Shown here piece after piece: positions 26,716 through 34,950 of a stretch of 64,000 bases of DNA. The notes under the pieces were generated by a model. The model worked only from the letters and a program-made list of their open reading frames with translations. It did not search any database and was not told the origin of the DNA. Position numbers and translations under genes: made by a program. How positions within the stretch are numbered: the stretch's first letter is position 1; each line of letters starts with the position of its first letter. Source of the stretch: Delftia acidovorans (GTDB lineage Bacteria; Pseudomonadota; Gammaproteobacteria; Burkholderiales; Burkholderiaceae_C). Location of the stretch: assembly GCA_031286585.1 (NCBI GenBank), contig JAITUC010000038.1, positions 124,001-188,000 of the forward strand, read 5' to 3'.

Positions 26716-27273
26716 TCAGGCCAGCAGCATCAGGCCCGAGCCCTGGATATACGCCAGCACCATCAGCGCAATCTGCAGCAGCACCAGGGCCACCAGTGCA
26801 GACAGGTCCACGCCGCCGATCAGGGGAACCAGCTTGCGGATGGGCCGCAGCATGGGCTCGGACAGGCGCTGCAGCACGCCGTACATCGGCGACTGCGGCT
26901 GCACCCACGACAAGATGGCATAGATCAGCAGCACGCCCACCATGCCCGACAGTGCCACGCGCGCCAGACCGCACAGTGCCAGCCAGGGCAGGGCAACCAC
27001 GGTGGATTGACCGCCCATCAACAGCCACAGCAGCACGAACTGCAGCATCTGCAGCAGGAAGGCAGCGATCAGGCTGGACATATCCCAGCGCCCGGACGGC
27101 TTGATGATGCGGCGCAGCGGCATCACGATCCAGTCGGACAGCGCAAACACCAGCTGCCCCACGGGGTTGCCGAAGGGCACGCGCTGGGCCTGCATGTACA
27201 TGCGCAGCAGGCAGACGCCGGTCAACAGGCCAACGACCACGTCGAGCAAAAAGGAAACGATCTGAAAAAGCAT
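26716..27273 (-). CDS. YggT-family integral membrane protein
   Basis: This 185-residue protein has two YGGT domains, each with two hydrophobic segments (near residues 5-25, 65-90, 100-120 and 155-180) and the characteristic W-x-x-x-P-L-R-R-I turn (SDWIVMPLRRIIKP; a second, LSEPMLRPIRKLVP). YggT proteins are inner-membrane proteins linked to osmotic tolerance and to septum/ribosome-associated functions in other bacteria; the exact role is not established. It is convergent with accD and divergent from the Lon-domain gene. Confidence 0.88.
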   Translation of the reverse strand: MLFQIVSFLLDVVVGLLTGVCLLRMYMQAQRVPFGNPVGQLVFALSDWIVMPLRRIIKPSGRWDMSSLIAAFLLQMLQFVLLWLLMGGQSTVVALPWLALCGLARVALSGMVGVLLIYAILSWVQPQSPMYGVLQRLSEPMLRPIRKLVPLIGGVDLSALVALVLLQIALMVLAYIQGSGLMLLA

Positions 27274-27363
27274 GGCGTTGTAGGACTGCGGGAGGAAGAT
27301 CGGACCAAGGCCATCCGGCCTTGGCACAGCATGGGATGATAGCTGCCGCATCCCGCCCATCAC

Positions 27364-28038
27364 ATGACCGTCCCTACCGCACTGCATTCCCTGCCGCTGT
27401 TCCCCCTGGGCAGCGTCCTCTTTCCCCAAGGCCTGCTCAGCCTTCGCGTCTTTGAAGTCCGCTACCTGGACATGATCCGCAAGTGCGAGCGCACGGGCGC
27501 CCCCTTCGGCGTGGTGGCGCTGCAGGCAGGCAGCGAAGTGCGCAAGGCCGGCGCGGCCGCCGAGCAATTGCACGCCGTGGGCACGCTGGCCCGCATCGTC
27601 CAGTTGCAGCAGCCCCAGCCCGGCCTGCTGCACCTGCAGTGCGAGGGAACGCAACGCTTTCGCATGCAGGATCACCGCCAGCTGCCCCACGGTTTGTGGG
27701 TGGCCGATGTGCAGATGCTGCCTGCCGATGCCGCCGTGCCCGTACCCGGCCACCTGCTTGCCACCGCCCAGGCCCTGGCCCAGGTGCTGATGCAGCTGCA
27801 TGCGCGCTCCACCGACGCCGACCATGCCCGGCTGCCCAGTGCCGAACAGATGGGCGACTGCGGCTGGGTGGCCAACCGCTGGACCGAGCTGCTGCCCATG
27901 CCTGTCTCCATCAAGCAGCAGCTGATGGCACTGGACAGCCCGCTGGTGCGGCTGGAGCTCGTGGCCGATGTGCTGGAGCGCAGCGGCATAGGCCATGCCC
28001 AGGGCCCGGCACCCGGCTCCCCGCCCGCCGGGCACTGA
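27364..28038 (+). CDS. Lon substrate-binding domain protein
   Basis: This 224-residue stand-alone protein resembles the N-terminal substrate-recognition domain of Lon protease (LPLFPLGSVLFPQGLLSLRVFEVRYLDM). It lacks the AAA+ and peptidase domains. Such proteins occur widely in proteobacteria with unknown function. The C-terminus is Pro/Gly-rich. It is the first gene of a plus-strand run leading to lysS, with a 245-bp gap before lysS. Confidence 0.88.
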   Translation: MTVPTALHSLPLFPLGSVLFPQGLLSLRVFEVRYLDMIRKCERTGAPFGVVALQAGSEVRKAGAAAEQLHAVGTLARIVQLQQPQPGLLHLQCEGTQRFRMQDHRQLPHGLWVADVQMLPADAAVPVPGHLLATAQALAQVLMQLHARSTDADHARLPSAEQMGDCGWVANRWTELLPMPVSIKQQLMALDSPLVRLELVADVLERSGIGHAQGPAPGSPPAGH

Positions 28039-28206
28039 CGAATTGGCAGGACTGCGGCGTCATACCGCAGCGGCGTCCGGCACATTGGAAGCACCGTGCA
28101 CCGAAAGCGCGCCAAAAAACTTAAAATCGCGGATTCAGCCCGCCAGCTGCGGGGCTTTCCGGTGGTATTTGCTGCCGCCGCTCCACCTTACAGCCTTTTG
28201 CGCCTG

Positions 28207-28250
28207 GCTTTTTTCGGCTTTTCCCGCTTTTTTCCTCCGGCTTTTTTCCG
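28207..28250 (+). repeat. Phased T-tracts upstream of lysS
   Basis: Four T-tracts (T6 at 28209, T4 at 28219, T6 at 28228, T6 at 28242), each after GC and before C, lie at 10-, 9- and 14-bp spacing. The phasing near the helical repeat suggests intrinsically bent DNA. The rest of the 245-bp gap shows no gene. Confidence 0.4.
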
Positions 28251-28283
28251 GCCCCTCGGCGTTTTGCGCTGGCGCTCATTGTC

Positions 28284-29843
28284 ATGACCGAACACAACAC
28301 CCCATCCGCAGCGGACCAGACCGCTCCCCAGGACGAAAACCAACTCATCGCCGAGCGCCGCGAAAAACTCAAGGCCCTGCGTGAACAGGTCCGCGAACAG
28401 GGCGGCGTGGCCTTCCCCAACGACTTCAAGCCCGCCGACCGCGCCGAGGCGCTGCAGCAGGCCCATGCCTACAAGAGCGCCGAGCAGTTGGACGCCGAAG
28501 CCGTGCAGGTCAGCCTGGGCGGCCGCATGATGCTCAAGCGCGTCATGGGCAAGGCCAGCTTTGCCACCATCCAGGACGGATCGCTGGGCCCCACGCACGG
28601 CCGCATCCAGCTGTACATCACGCGCGACACCGTGGGCGAAGAGGTCTATGCGGCCTTCAAGCGCTGGGACCTGGGCGACATCCTGGGCGCCGAGGGCACG
28701 CTGATGAAGACCAAGACCGGCGAGCTGTCGGTCAAGGTGCAGACCCTGCGCCTGCTCACCAAGAGCCTGCGCCCCATGCCCGACAAGTTCCACGGCATGG
28801 CCGACCTGGAGCAGAAGGTGCGCCAGCGCTATGTGGACCTGATGATGGACGAGCAGGCCCGCCGCCGCTTCATCGCGCGCAGCAAGGCCGTCTCGGGCAT
28901 CCGCGAATTCATGGTGGAGCACGGCTTCCTGGAAGTGGAAACGCCCATGCTGCACCCCATTCCCGGCGGTGCGAACGCCAAGCCCTTCGTCACCCACCAC
29001 AATGCGCTGGACCAGGAGATGTACCTGCGCATCGCGCCCGAGCTCTACCTCAAGCGCCTGGTGGTCGGCGGCTTCGAGCGCGTGTTCGAGATCAACCGCA
29101 ACTTCCGCAACGAAGGCATCTCGGTGCGCCACAACCCCGAGTTCACCATGATGGAGTTCTACGCGGCTTACTGGAACTACCGCGACCTGATGGACTACAC
29201 CGAGGCCCTGGTGCGCGATGCCGCGCAAAAGGCCGTGGGCACGCTGCAGCTGACCTACGGCGGCAAGCCCGTGGACCTGTCCCAGCCCTTCCAGCGCCTG
29301 ACCATCCCCGAGGCCATCGTCAAGTACACCGAGGCCGGCGACAAGGTGGCCGACCGTGAATGGCTGACCAATGCCCTGCGCAAGCTGGGCATGACCGAGG
29401 AAAAGGAACGCTTGTCCACCCGCACTCTGGCCAGCCTGCAGGTGCTGTACTTCGAGGAAGTGGTGGAAGAAAAGCTGTGGCAGCCCACCTTCATCATGGA
29501 GCACCCCACCGAGATCTCGCCGCTGGCACGCGCCAATGACGAGCGTCCCGAGGTCACCGAGCGCTTCGAGCTCTACATCACGGGCCGCGAATTCGGCAAC
29601 GGCTTCTCCGAGCTCAACGACGCCGAGGACCAGGCCGCGCGCTTCAACGCCCAGGTCCAGGCCAAGGACGGTGGCGACGACGAGGCCATGTACTTCGACC
29701 ACGACTTCGTGCGTGCCCTCGAGTACGGCATGCCACCCACGGGCGGCTGCGGCATCGGCATCGACCGGCTGATGATGCTGCTGACCGACAGCGCCAGCAT
29801 CCGCGACGTGATTCTGTTCCCTGCCCTGCGCCGCGAACAGTAA
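28284..29843 (+). CDS. lysS: Lysyl-tRNA synthetase (class II)
   Basis: LysS (519 residues) charges tRNA-Lys. It has an N-terminal OB-fold anticodon-binding domain and the class II catalytic core: motif 1 around MLHPIPGGANAKPF, motif 2 FRNEGISVRHNPEFTMMEFY, and motif 3 GGCGIGIDRLMML near the C-terminus. A 40-residue Gln/Ala-rich N-terminal extension precedes the OB fold. It ends at a clear terminator. Confidence 0.97.
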   Translation: MTEHNTPSAADQTAPQDENQLIAERREKLKALREQVREQGGVAFPNDFKPADRAEALQQAHAYKSAEQLDAEAVQVSLGGRMMLKRVMGKASFATIQDGSLGPTHGRIQLYITRDTVGEEVYAAFKRWDLGDILGAEGTLMKTKTGELSVKVQTLRLLTKSLRPMPDKFHGMADLEQKVRQRYVDLMMDEQARRRFIARSKAVSGIREFMVEHGFLEVETPMLHPIPGGANAKPFVTHHNALDQEMYLRIAPELYLKRLVVGGFERVFEINRNFRNEGISVRHNPEFTMMEFYAAYWNYRDLMDYTEALVRDAAQKAVGTLQLTYGGKPVDLSQPFQRLTIPEAIVKYTEAGDKVADREWLTNALRKLGMTEEKERLSTRTLASLQVLYFEEVVEEKLWQPTFIMEHPTEISPLARANDERPEVTERFELYITGREFGNGFSELNDAEDQAARFNAQVQAKDGGDDEAMYFDHDFVRALEYGMPPTGGCGIGIDRLMMLLTDSASIRDVILFPALRREQ

Positions 29844-29882
29844 AAGCCCACGGCATCCGGCGCCTGCGCGCGCCGCCGACTC

Positions 29883-29919
29883 AAGCCGCCTGTGTTCCCT
29901 TGGGAATCAGGCGGCTTTT
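29883..29919 (+). terminator. Terminator after lysS
   Basis: AAGCCGCCTG and CAGGCGGCTT enclose a second small stem (TTCCC-TT-GGGAA) and end in T4. It lies just before the next gene, whose upstream TATACT (29922-29927) may be a -10 box. Confidence 0.88.
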
Positions 29920-29936
29920 CCCTATACTGGCCCGCC

Positions 29937-30953
29937 ATGCACATCCCCACCTACTGGGCGCAGGCGCGCCTGCGGCATGAAAGCCGCCCCACCCACGGCA
30001 TCACCGTCCAGCGCTGGGGATGGTCCGACACCAGCCAGGAAGCCGCCCAGGCCCACGCACAGGAGCGCGCTGGCCAGGCCCTGGAAGCCGCCTGCAATGC
30101 GGCGCTTCCCAAGGGCGAACCTCGCATGGAGTGGAAGAACGAGTACGCGCTCGACGGCTTCACCACTCCCATTCGCGAGGAAGTCCTGCAGCGCCGTGAG
30201 GGCACGGTGATGACGCGCAACAGCTACGGCGCCCACTGCCTGAACACCGAGCGCGTGGCCATCGCCGATATCGACCTGCCCGAGCCGCCGGGCGCCGTGC
30301 GCTTTCCCGTCGTGACCCTGCTGTTGTTGGCTTCGGCCGCCATCTGGCTGGCCCGGCTGGCACCGCACAAGAACAATTCGCGGATGGTGGCCACGGCCCT
30401 GGTCGTGCTGCTGCTGTTCCTGGCCATGCGGCGCGTGCAGCGATGGTGGGAAGCACGCCAGGCGCGCCAGCGTGCGGCCACGGACTCGCCGGCCACGCGC
30501 GCCATGGAGCGCGTCCAGGCCTTCCACCAAAGCCGCCCCGACTGGGGATTGCGCGTCTACGAAACACCCAAAGGCCTGCGCGTCATCGTCACACATGCCG
30601 ATTTCGCATCGGACGATCCTGCCGTCGTGCAACTGTTCGAAGCACTGCAGGTGGACCCGCTCTACGCACTGCTGTGCGAGCGCCAGCAGTGCTTTCGCGC
30701 ACGTGTCACCGGCAAGCCCTGGCGCATGGGCCTGACCGGGCTGTCCACATCGCTGCGCAGCTGGCCCATTCCCGAAGACCGGCAAGAGGAGCGCCGCCAG
30801 TGGGCACTTGCCTATGACAGCAAAGCCCAGGGCTTTGCGGCCTGCAGGCTGCTGCAGCAACTGGGCAACCCGCGTATCTGCCCGGGTGCCGAGGCCTTTG
30901 TGCAGTGGCATGACGAGGCCAGCCGCGCCCGCACGGATCTGCCACTGGCATAG
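29937..30953 (+). CDS. Membrane protein of unknown function
   Basis: I do not recognise a family for this 338-residue protein. The N-terminal ~120 residues are soluble and Trp-rich (HIPTYWAQARLRHE, TVQRWGWSDTSQEAA). Two hydrophobic segments near residues 123-136 and 147-163 form a hairpin, and a C-terminal globular region follows (RVYETPKGLRVIVTH). The ATG at 29937 lies 10 bp after TATACT, so the mRNA may be leaderless or use an upstream start. Codon use fits the neighbours. It stands alone between lysS and the diguanylate cyclase. Confidence 0.7.
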   Translation: MHIPTYWAQARLRHESRPTHGITVQRWGWSDTSQEAAQAHAQERAGQALEAACNAALPKGEPRMEWKNEYALDGFTTPIREEVLQRREGTVMTRNSYGAHCLNTERVAIADIDLPEPPGAVRFPVVTLLLLASAAIWLARLAPHKNNSRMVATALVVLLLFLAMRRVQRWWEARQARQRAATDSPATRAMERVQAFHQSRPDWGLRVYETPKGLRVIVTHADFASDDPAVVQLFEALQVDPLYALLCERQQCFRARVTGKPWRMGLTGLSTSLRSWPIPEDRQEERRQWALAYDSKAQGFAACRLLQQLGNPRICPGAEAFVQWHDEASRARTDLPLA

Positions 30954-31064
30954 CAAAAGCGCCGCGCACACAATCGCACACGGACGCGACGCCCGACTTA
31001 CACTGGCGCCACCCCCCATGCCGCGCATTGCGCGGCCCCTTGATCCATTCCTGGTTTCGCAGCC

Positions 31065-32147
31065 ATGAAGGCCATGCCCCCCGCCCCACCTCCCCTGCCC
31101 ACCGACAGCGCCGACTCCCCCGCCATCGAGCCCAGCGGAGCACGCTTCGCCAAGCCAACGGACGAGTCCGCACCCTTTTGCGTGCTGGTCGTGGAAGACC
31201 AGGCGTCGGTGCGCACCAGCCTGGTCAGCGAGCTGCTGCACGCGGGCGTGACCCGGGTGCTGGAGGCCGCCGATGGCCCCAGCGCCCTGGTTCTGTTCCG
31301 CGAGCAGCGTCCCGACCTGGTGCTGCTGGACATCCGCCTGCCCGGCGAGGATGGCTACTGGGTGGCCCGCCAGCTGCGCGAGGCCGAGCCCGGCGAGTGG
31401 ACACCCGTCATCTTTCTGTCCGGCCTGGACAACGACCTGGATGTGTGGCGCGGCATCGAGGCTGGAGGCGACGACTACCTCGTCAAGCCCGTCAAGCCCA
31501 TCGTGCTCGTGGCCAAGCTGCGCGCCATGCGCCGCCTGCTGGACATGCGCAGGCGCCTGGTATCGCTGTCGGCCGAGCTGCACGAGGCCAACCAGAAGCT
31601 CAATGAAATGGTCGAGCTCGACCAGCTCACGGGCCTGGTCAACCGCCGAGGCTTCGACCGCATCCTGCATGCAGAGATCGCCTCGGCCCGGCGCGAAGGC
31701 CAGCCGCTGACGCTGATGCTCTGCGACCTGGACCACTTCAAGCGCTACAACGACACCTATGGCCATGTGCATGGCGATGAGTGCCTGAAACAGATCGGAC
31801 GGCTGCTGCGTGAGGTCTGCGTGCGCCCGCGCGATGTGGCGGCGCGCTATGGCGGCGAGGAATTCGCACTCATCCTGCCGCGCACGCCGCGCTCGGGCGC
31901 CATGACGTTTGCGCGCGCCGTGGGCCAGATGCTCCGCGTGCTGCGCATACGCCACCCCGATTCGCCCCATGAATCGGGTCTCACGCTGTCGGGCGGCATC
32001 ACCACCTGCGTGCCCGACGAATACACCAGCGCCGAAGCCATGCTCATGCGTGCCGACCAGGCCCTGTACGCTGCCAAGGCCCAGGGGCGCGACCGCTTCT
32101 TCAGCTTCGAGATGCAGATGGACACGGTGGAGCAGCGCCGCACCTGA
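31065..32147 (+). CDS. Response regulator-diguanylate cyclase (REC-GGEEF)
   Basis: This 360-residue cytosolic protein makes c-di-GMP from GTP under phosphorylation control. A 35-residue Pro-rich leader precedes the receiver domain, with phospho-acceptor Asp89 in LVLLDIRLPGEDG and the conserved Lys in DYLVKPVKP. A helical linker (about residues 170-190) joins it to the GGDEF domain (DQLTGLVNRRGFD). The active site is GGEEF at 263-267, and the product-inhibition I-site RxxD is at 254-257, five residues before it. No histidine kinase gene is adjacent. Confidence 0.94.
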   Translation: MKAMPPAPPPLPTDSADSPAIEPSGARFAKPTDESAPFCVLVVEDQASVRTSLVSELLHAGVTRVLEAADGPSALVLFREQRPDLVLLDIRLPGEDGYWVARQLREAEPGEWTPVIFLSGLDNDLDVWRGIEAGGDDYLVKPVKPIVLVAKLRAMRRLLDMRRRLVSLSAELHEANQKLNEMVELDQLTGLVNRRGFDRILHAEIASARREGQPLTLMLCDLDHFKRYNDTYGHVHGDECLKQIGRLLREVCVRPRDVAARYGGEEFALILPRTPRSGAMTFARAVGQMLRVLRIRHPDSPHESGLTLSGGITTCVPDEYTSAEAMLMRADQALYAAKAQGRDRFFSFEMQMDTVEQRRT

Positions 32148-32245
32148 TCGCCCGGGCTTGCGCCTGCGCTTACGATCGCCTCTGTATGCCGGTGGCTCTC
32201 CCTGCGCAGCCGCCGGTCCTAGCCTGTGGACCTCTGTTTTTCTGA

Positions 32246-32926
32246 ATGCCCGAAGTTATGCGTCGTTTTCAAGCACACCTGCCCGCCTGGATGCAGGAAT
32301 GGCTGGAGTTCCTCATCCCTGGTGTCCAGATCCTGCTGATCATCGGGGCGGCCTGGCTGCTCAACCGCCTCGTGCGCCGGCTGATTGCACGCGCGGGCCG
32401 TCACTACGGTCTGCCGCCGGAGCTGCTGGTGCCGCTGCGCGGCGTGTTCCGCTGGATTCTGATTGCCGCCACCGTGCCCCTGGTGCTGGAGCGCCTGGGC
32501 GTCTCGGCCACCGTACTGTGGACGGCCTTCACCGGCTTTGCCACCGTGGGCGCCGTGGCCTTCTTTGCGGCCTGGAGCGTGCTGTCCAACCTGTTCTGCG
32601 CCTTGCTCATCGTCATCGTCGGCCCCTTTCGCCTGGGCGACTACATCGAGGTGCTGGACACGGCCGAAAAGCCGGGCGCCAAGGGCCGCGTGATCGACAT
32701 CAACATGCTCTACACCACCTTGCAGGACGCCCATGCGCCCGATGGCTCCCCCAACCTGCTGCAGATCCCCAACTCCCTGATCTTCCAGCGCGTGGTCAGG
32801 CGCTGGAAGGGGGGCCTGGGTGCGGATGGCGAGCATGCCAGCCACGGCGAGGAGGAGCGAGCCATCCGGCTGACCACGCCGCATGGTGCCCCGCCTTCGC
32901 AGCCGCCCACGCACACGACCAATTAA
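32246..32926 (+). CDS. Small MscS-type mechanosensitive channel
   Basis: This 226-residue MscS-family channel protects against osmotic downshock. Three membrane helices are visible; the pore-lining TM3 is the Ala/Gly-rich GFATVGAVAFFAAWSVLSNL. It is followed by the beta-domain (GPFRLGDYIEVLD and LLQIPNSLIFQ). The usual C-terminal alpha/beta vestibule is nearly absent: after the beta-domain only ~45 polar residues remain. It is a minimal MscS. It is 98 bp after the cyclase gene. Confidence 0.9.
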   Translation: MPEVMRRFQAHLPAWMQEWLEFLIPGVQILLIIGAAWLLNRLVRRLIARAGRHYGLPPELLVPLRGVFRWILIAATVPLVLERLGVSATVLWTAFTGFATVGAVAFFAAWSVLSNLFCALLIVIVGPFRLGDYIEVLDTAEKPGAKGRVIDINMLYTTLQDAHAPDGSPNLLQIPNSLIFQRVVRRWKGGLGADGEHASHGEEERAIRLTTPHGAPPSQPPTHTTN

Positions 32927-32941
32927 GCTCACCTTCCCACG

Positions 32942-32979
32942 AAAAAAGCCGCCGCCCGGTGCCGGGACGGCGGCTTTGT
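32942..32979. terminator. Terminator between mscS-type gene and the convergent purT
   Basis: AAAAAAGCCGCCG pairs with CGGCGGCTTT, with an inner CCCGG/CCGGG continuation. It can act for both convergent genes. Confidence 0.85.
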
Positions 32980-32993
32980 CGTTCAGCAGCGCT

Positions 32994-34211
32994 TCAGGGC
33001 TTGCGCGGCTTGACCTTGCCGGCAGCCAGCTTGGCGTTGGTACGCGCCTGCTCGACGTCCTGGGCACGTGCCAGGGCCACGCCCATGCGACGCTTGACGA
33101 AGCTCTCGGGCTTGCCGAACAGGCGCAGGTCCGTGCCCGGCACGGCCAGGGCCTCCTCCACGCCATCGAACACCAGGCCCTCGGCATCCTGGCCGCCGTA
33201 GATCACGGCGCTGGCACCGGGGTTGCGCAGCGAGGCATCCACAGGCAGGCCCAGGATGGCGCGCGCATGCAGCTCGAACTCGCTTTGCCACTGCGTGGCC
33301 AGCGTGACCAGGCCCGTATCGTGCGGGCGCGGCGAGACCTCGCTGAACCAGACCTGCTCGCCCTTGACGAACAGTTCCACGCCAAACAGGCCCAGGCCGC
33401 CCAGGTCGTCGGTCACCGCCTTGGCAATGTCGCGCGACTTCTGCAGCGCAGCCGGGTGCATGGGATGGGGCTGCCAGCTCTCCACATAGTCGCCGGACTG
33501 CTGGATGTGGCCGATCGGATCGCAGAAATGCGTTTGCACCTGGCCGTCTGCGCCCTTGGCGCGCACCGTGAGCTGGGTGATTTCGTAATCGAAGTCAATG
33601 AAGCCTTCGACGATCACGCGGCCGTGGCTCACGCGGCCGCCGGCCATGGCATGCTCCCAGGCCTTGGCAACGTCGCCAGGGCCGTCCAGCTTGCTCTGGC
33701 CCTTGCCCGAGCTGCTCATCACGGGCTTGACCACGCAGGGAAAGCCGATGGCGGGCTGGCCATCCGTGCCGTCAATGGCGGCCTGCAGCTCCTGCTGCGA
33801 GTCGCAGAAACGGTAGGGACTGGTGGCCAGGCCCAGCGTCTCGGCGGCCAGGCGGCGAATGCCTTCGCGGTCCATGGTCAGGCGCGCGGCGCGGGCCGTG
33901 GGGATCACGGTGACCACGCCAGCAGCTTCCAGTTCTTCGAGCATGGGCGTGGCAATGGCCTCGATCTCGGGCACGACCAGGCCGGGCTTCTCGGCCTCGA
34001 TCAAGGCCTTGAGCTGGGCCGGATCGCTCATGGTGATGGTGCGCGCGTGGTGGGCCACCTGCTGGCCGGGCGCATTCTCGTAGCGGTCCACGGCGATCGT
34101 CTCCACACCCAGGCGCTGCAGCGCGATCAGCACTTCCTTGCCGAGTTCGCCGCTGCCCAGCAGCATGACTTTGGTGGCATGGGGGGAGTAAGGGGTTCCA
34201 AGGGTGGTCAT
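32994..34211 (-). CDS. purT: Formate-dependent phosphoribosylglycinamide formyltransferase
   Basis: PurT (405 residues) uses formate and ATP to formylate GAR in purine synthesis, an alternative to folate-dependent PurN. It has an ATP-grasp fold: KVMLLGSGELGKEV near residue 14, FPCVVKPVMSSSGKGQS near residue 152, and VSPRPHDTGLVTL near residue 285. ATG 34211 gives the family N-terminus. Its presence implies formate as a one-carbon source for purines. It may form its own unit. Confidence 0.96.
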   Translation of the reverse strand: MTTLGTPYSPHATKVMLLGSGELGKEVLIALQRLGVETIAVDRYENAPGQQVAHHARTITMSDPAQLKALIEAEKPGLVVPEIEAIATPMLEELEAAGVVTVIPTARAARLTMDREGIRRLAAETLGLATSPYRFCDSQQELQAAIDGTDGQPAIGFPCVVKPVMSSSGKGQSKLDGPGDVAKAWEHAMAGGRVSHGRVIVEGFIDFDYEITQLTVRAKGADGQVQTHFCDPIGHIQQSGDYVESWQPHPMHPAALQKSRDIAKAVTDDLGGLGLFGVELFVKGEQVWFSEVSPRPHDTGLVTLATQWQSEFELHARAILGLPVDASLRNPGASAVIYGGQDAEGLVFDGVEEALAVPGTDLRLFGKPESFVKRRMGVALARAQDVEQARTNAKLAAGKVKPRKP

Positions 34212-34320
34212 CTGCGCGTCCGGTGAGCCAGGCAGCGCCTGGCCAAGATAAGAAAAAGAGGGAGGCAGGCCTGCACGGCCTGCAGCAGCCCCGATCATAG
34301 GACGCCGACGCAGGCGTTGC

Positions 34321-34950
34321 CTACAAACCCAGCGCCTGCGCGAGGTTGCGCCGCGCCCGCGACTCCAGCCGTTGCCGGAACCAGTCGGTGCAGTAGATGG
34401 CCTCGCGCTGCATGAAACCCTGCAATACCTCGCGGCGCTTGGCCCGGTACAGCGGCAAGGGCACCCATTCGTACTCGGCCCGCACCTGCAGCTCGTATTC
34501 GGCAAACCGCAGGGGGTCGGCCGCAAGAATGCCCAGGTCGGCGTCCACCAGCAGCTGGGCGTCGATTCCAGACGGCTGCGCAGCGTGGCAGGTCGCCATG
34601 ATCAGGCCGTGCACGCGTCCGGACACATCGGCCGGCAGGCCCTGCCCACGCAGCACGGCCGCGGCCCATTCGGCGCTGCGCGCCTCGTTGTCCTTGGCCT
34701 GGGTTGCGTAGATGGCGTCGTGGAACCACAGCGCCAGCTCCACCTCGCCGGGATGCTCGGCCAGCGGCAGCGCCGGTTGCAGCAGGTCCATGACCTCGGC
34801 AAGATGCTGCAGCGTATGGTAGTGACGCTGGGGCTCGCTATAGCTTTGCAGCAGTTGGGCCAGCAGCGGCGCGGGTGCGGGCACGCCCAGCGCCCCCCAG
34901 GCCTGCGCCCATGCGCGCTCCCATGCGTTGCCGGCCAAAGCCTGCGTCAT
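34321..34950 (-). CDS. HD-superfamily metal-dependent hydrolase
   Basis: This 209-residue predicted metal-dependent phosphohydrolase shows HYHTLQHL near residue 43 and WFHDAIY near residue 75 with the HD dyad. Further His and Asp residues lie at MATCHA and VDADLGILA. It belongs to the COG4339 type, of unknown substrate. The start overlaps the pfkA stop by 4 nt (ATGA), so it is translated with pfkA. Whether it acts on a nucleotide or a sugar phosphate cannot be read from the sequence. Confidence 0.85.
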   Translation of the reverse strand: MTQALAGNAWERAWAQAWGALGVPAPAPLLAQLLQSYSEPQRHYHTLQHLAEVMDLLQPALPLAEHPGEVELALWFHDAIYATQAKDNEARSAEWAAAVLRGQGLPADVSGRVHGLIMATCHAAQPSGIDAQLLVDADLGILAADPLRFAEYELQVRAEYEWVPLPLYRAKRREVLQGFMQREAIYCTDWFRQRLESRARRNLAQALGL

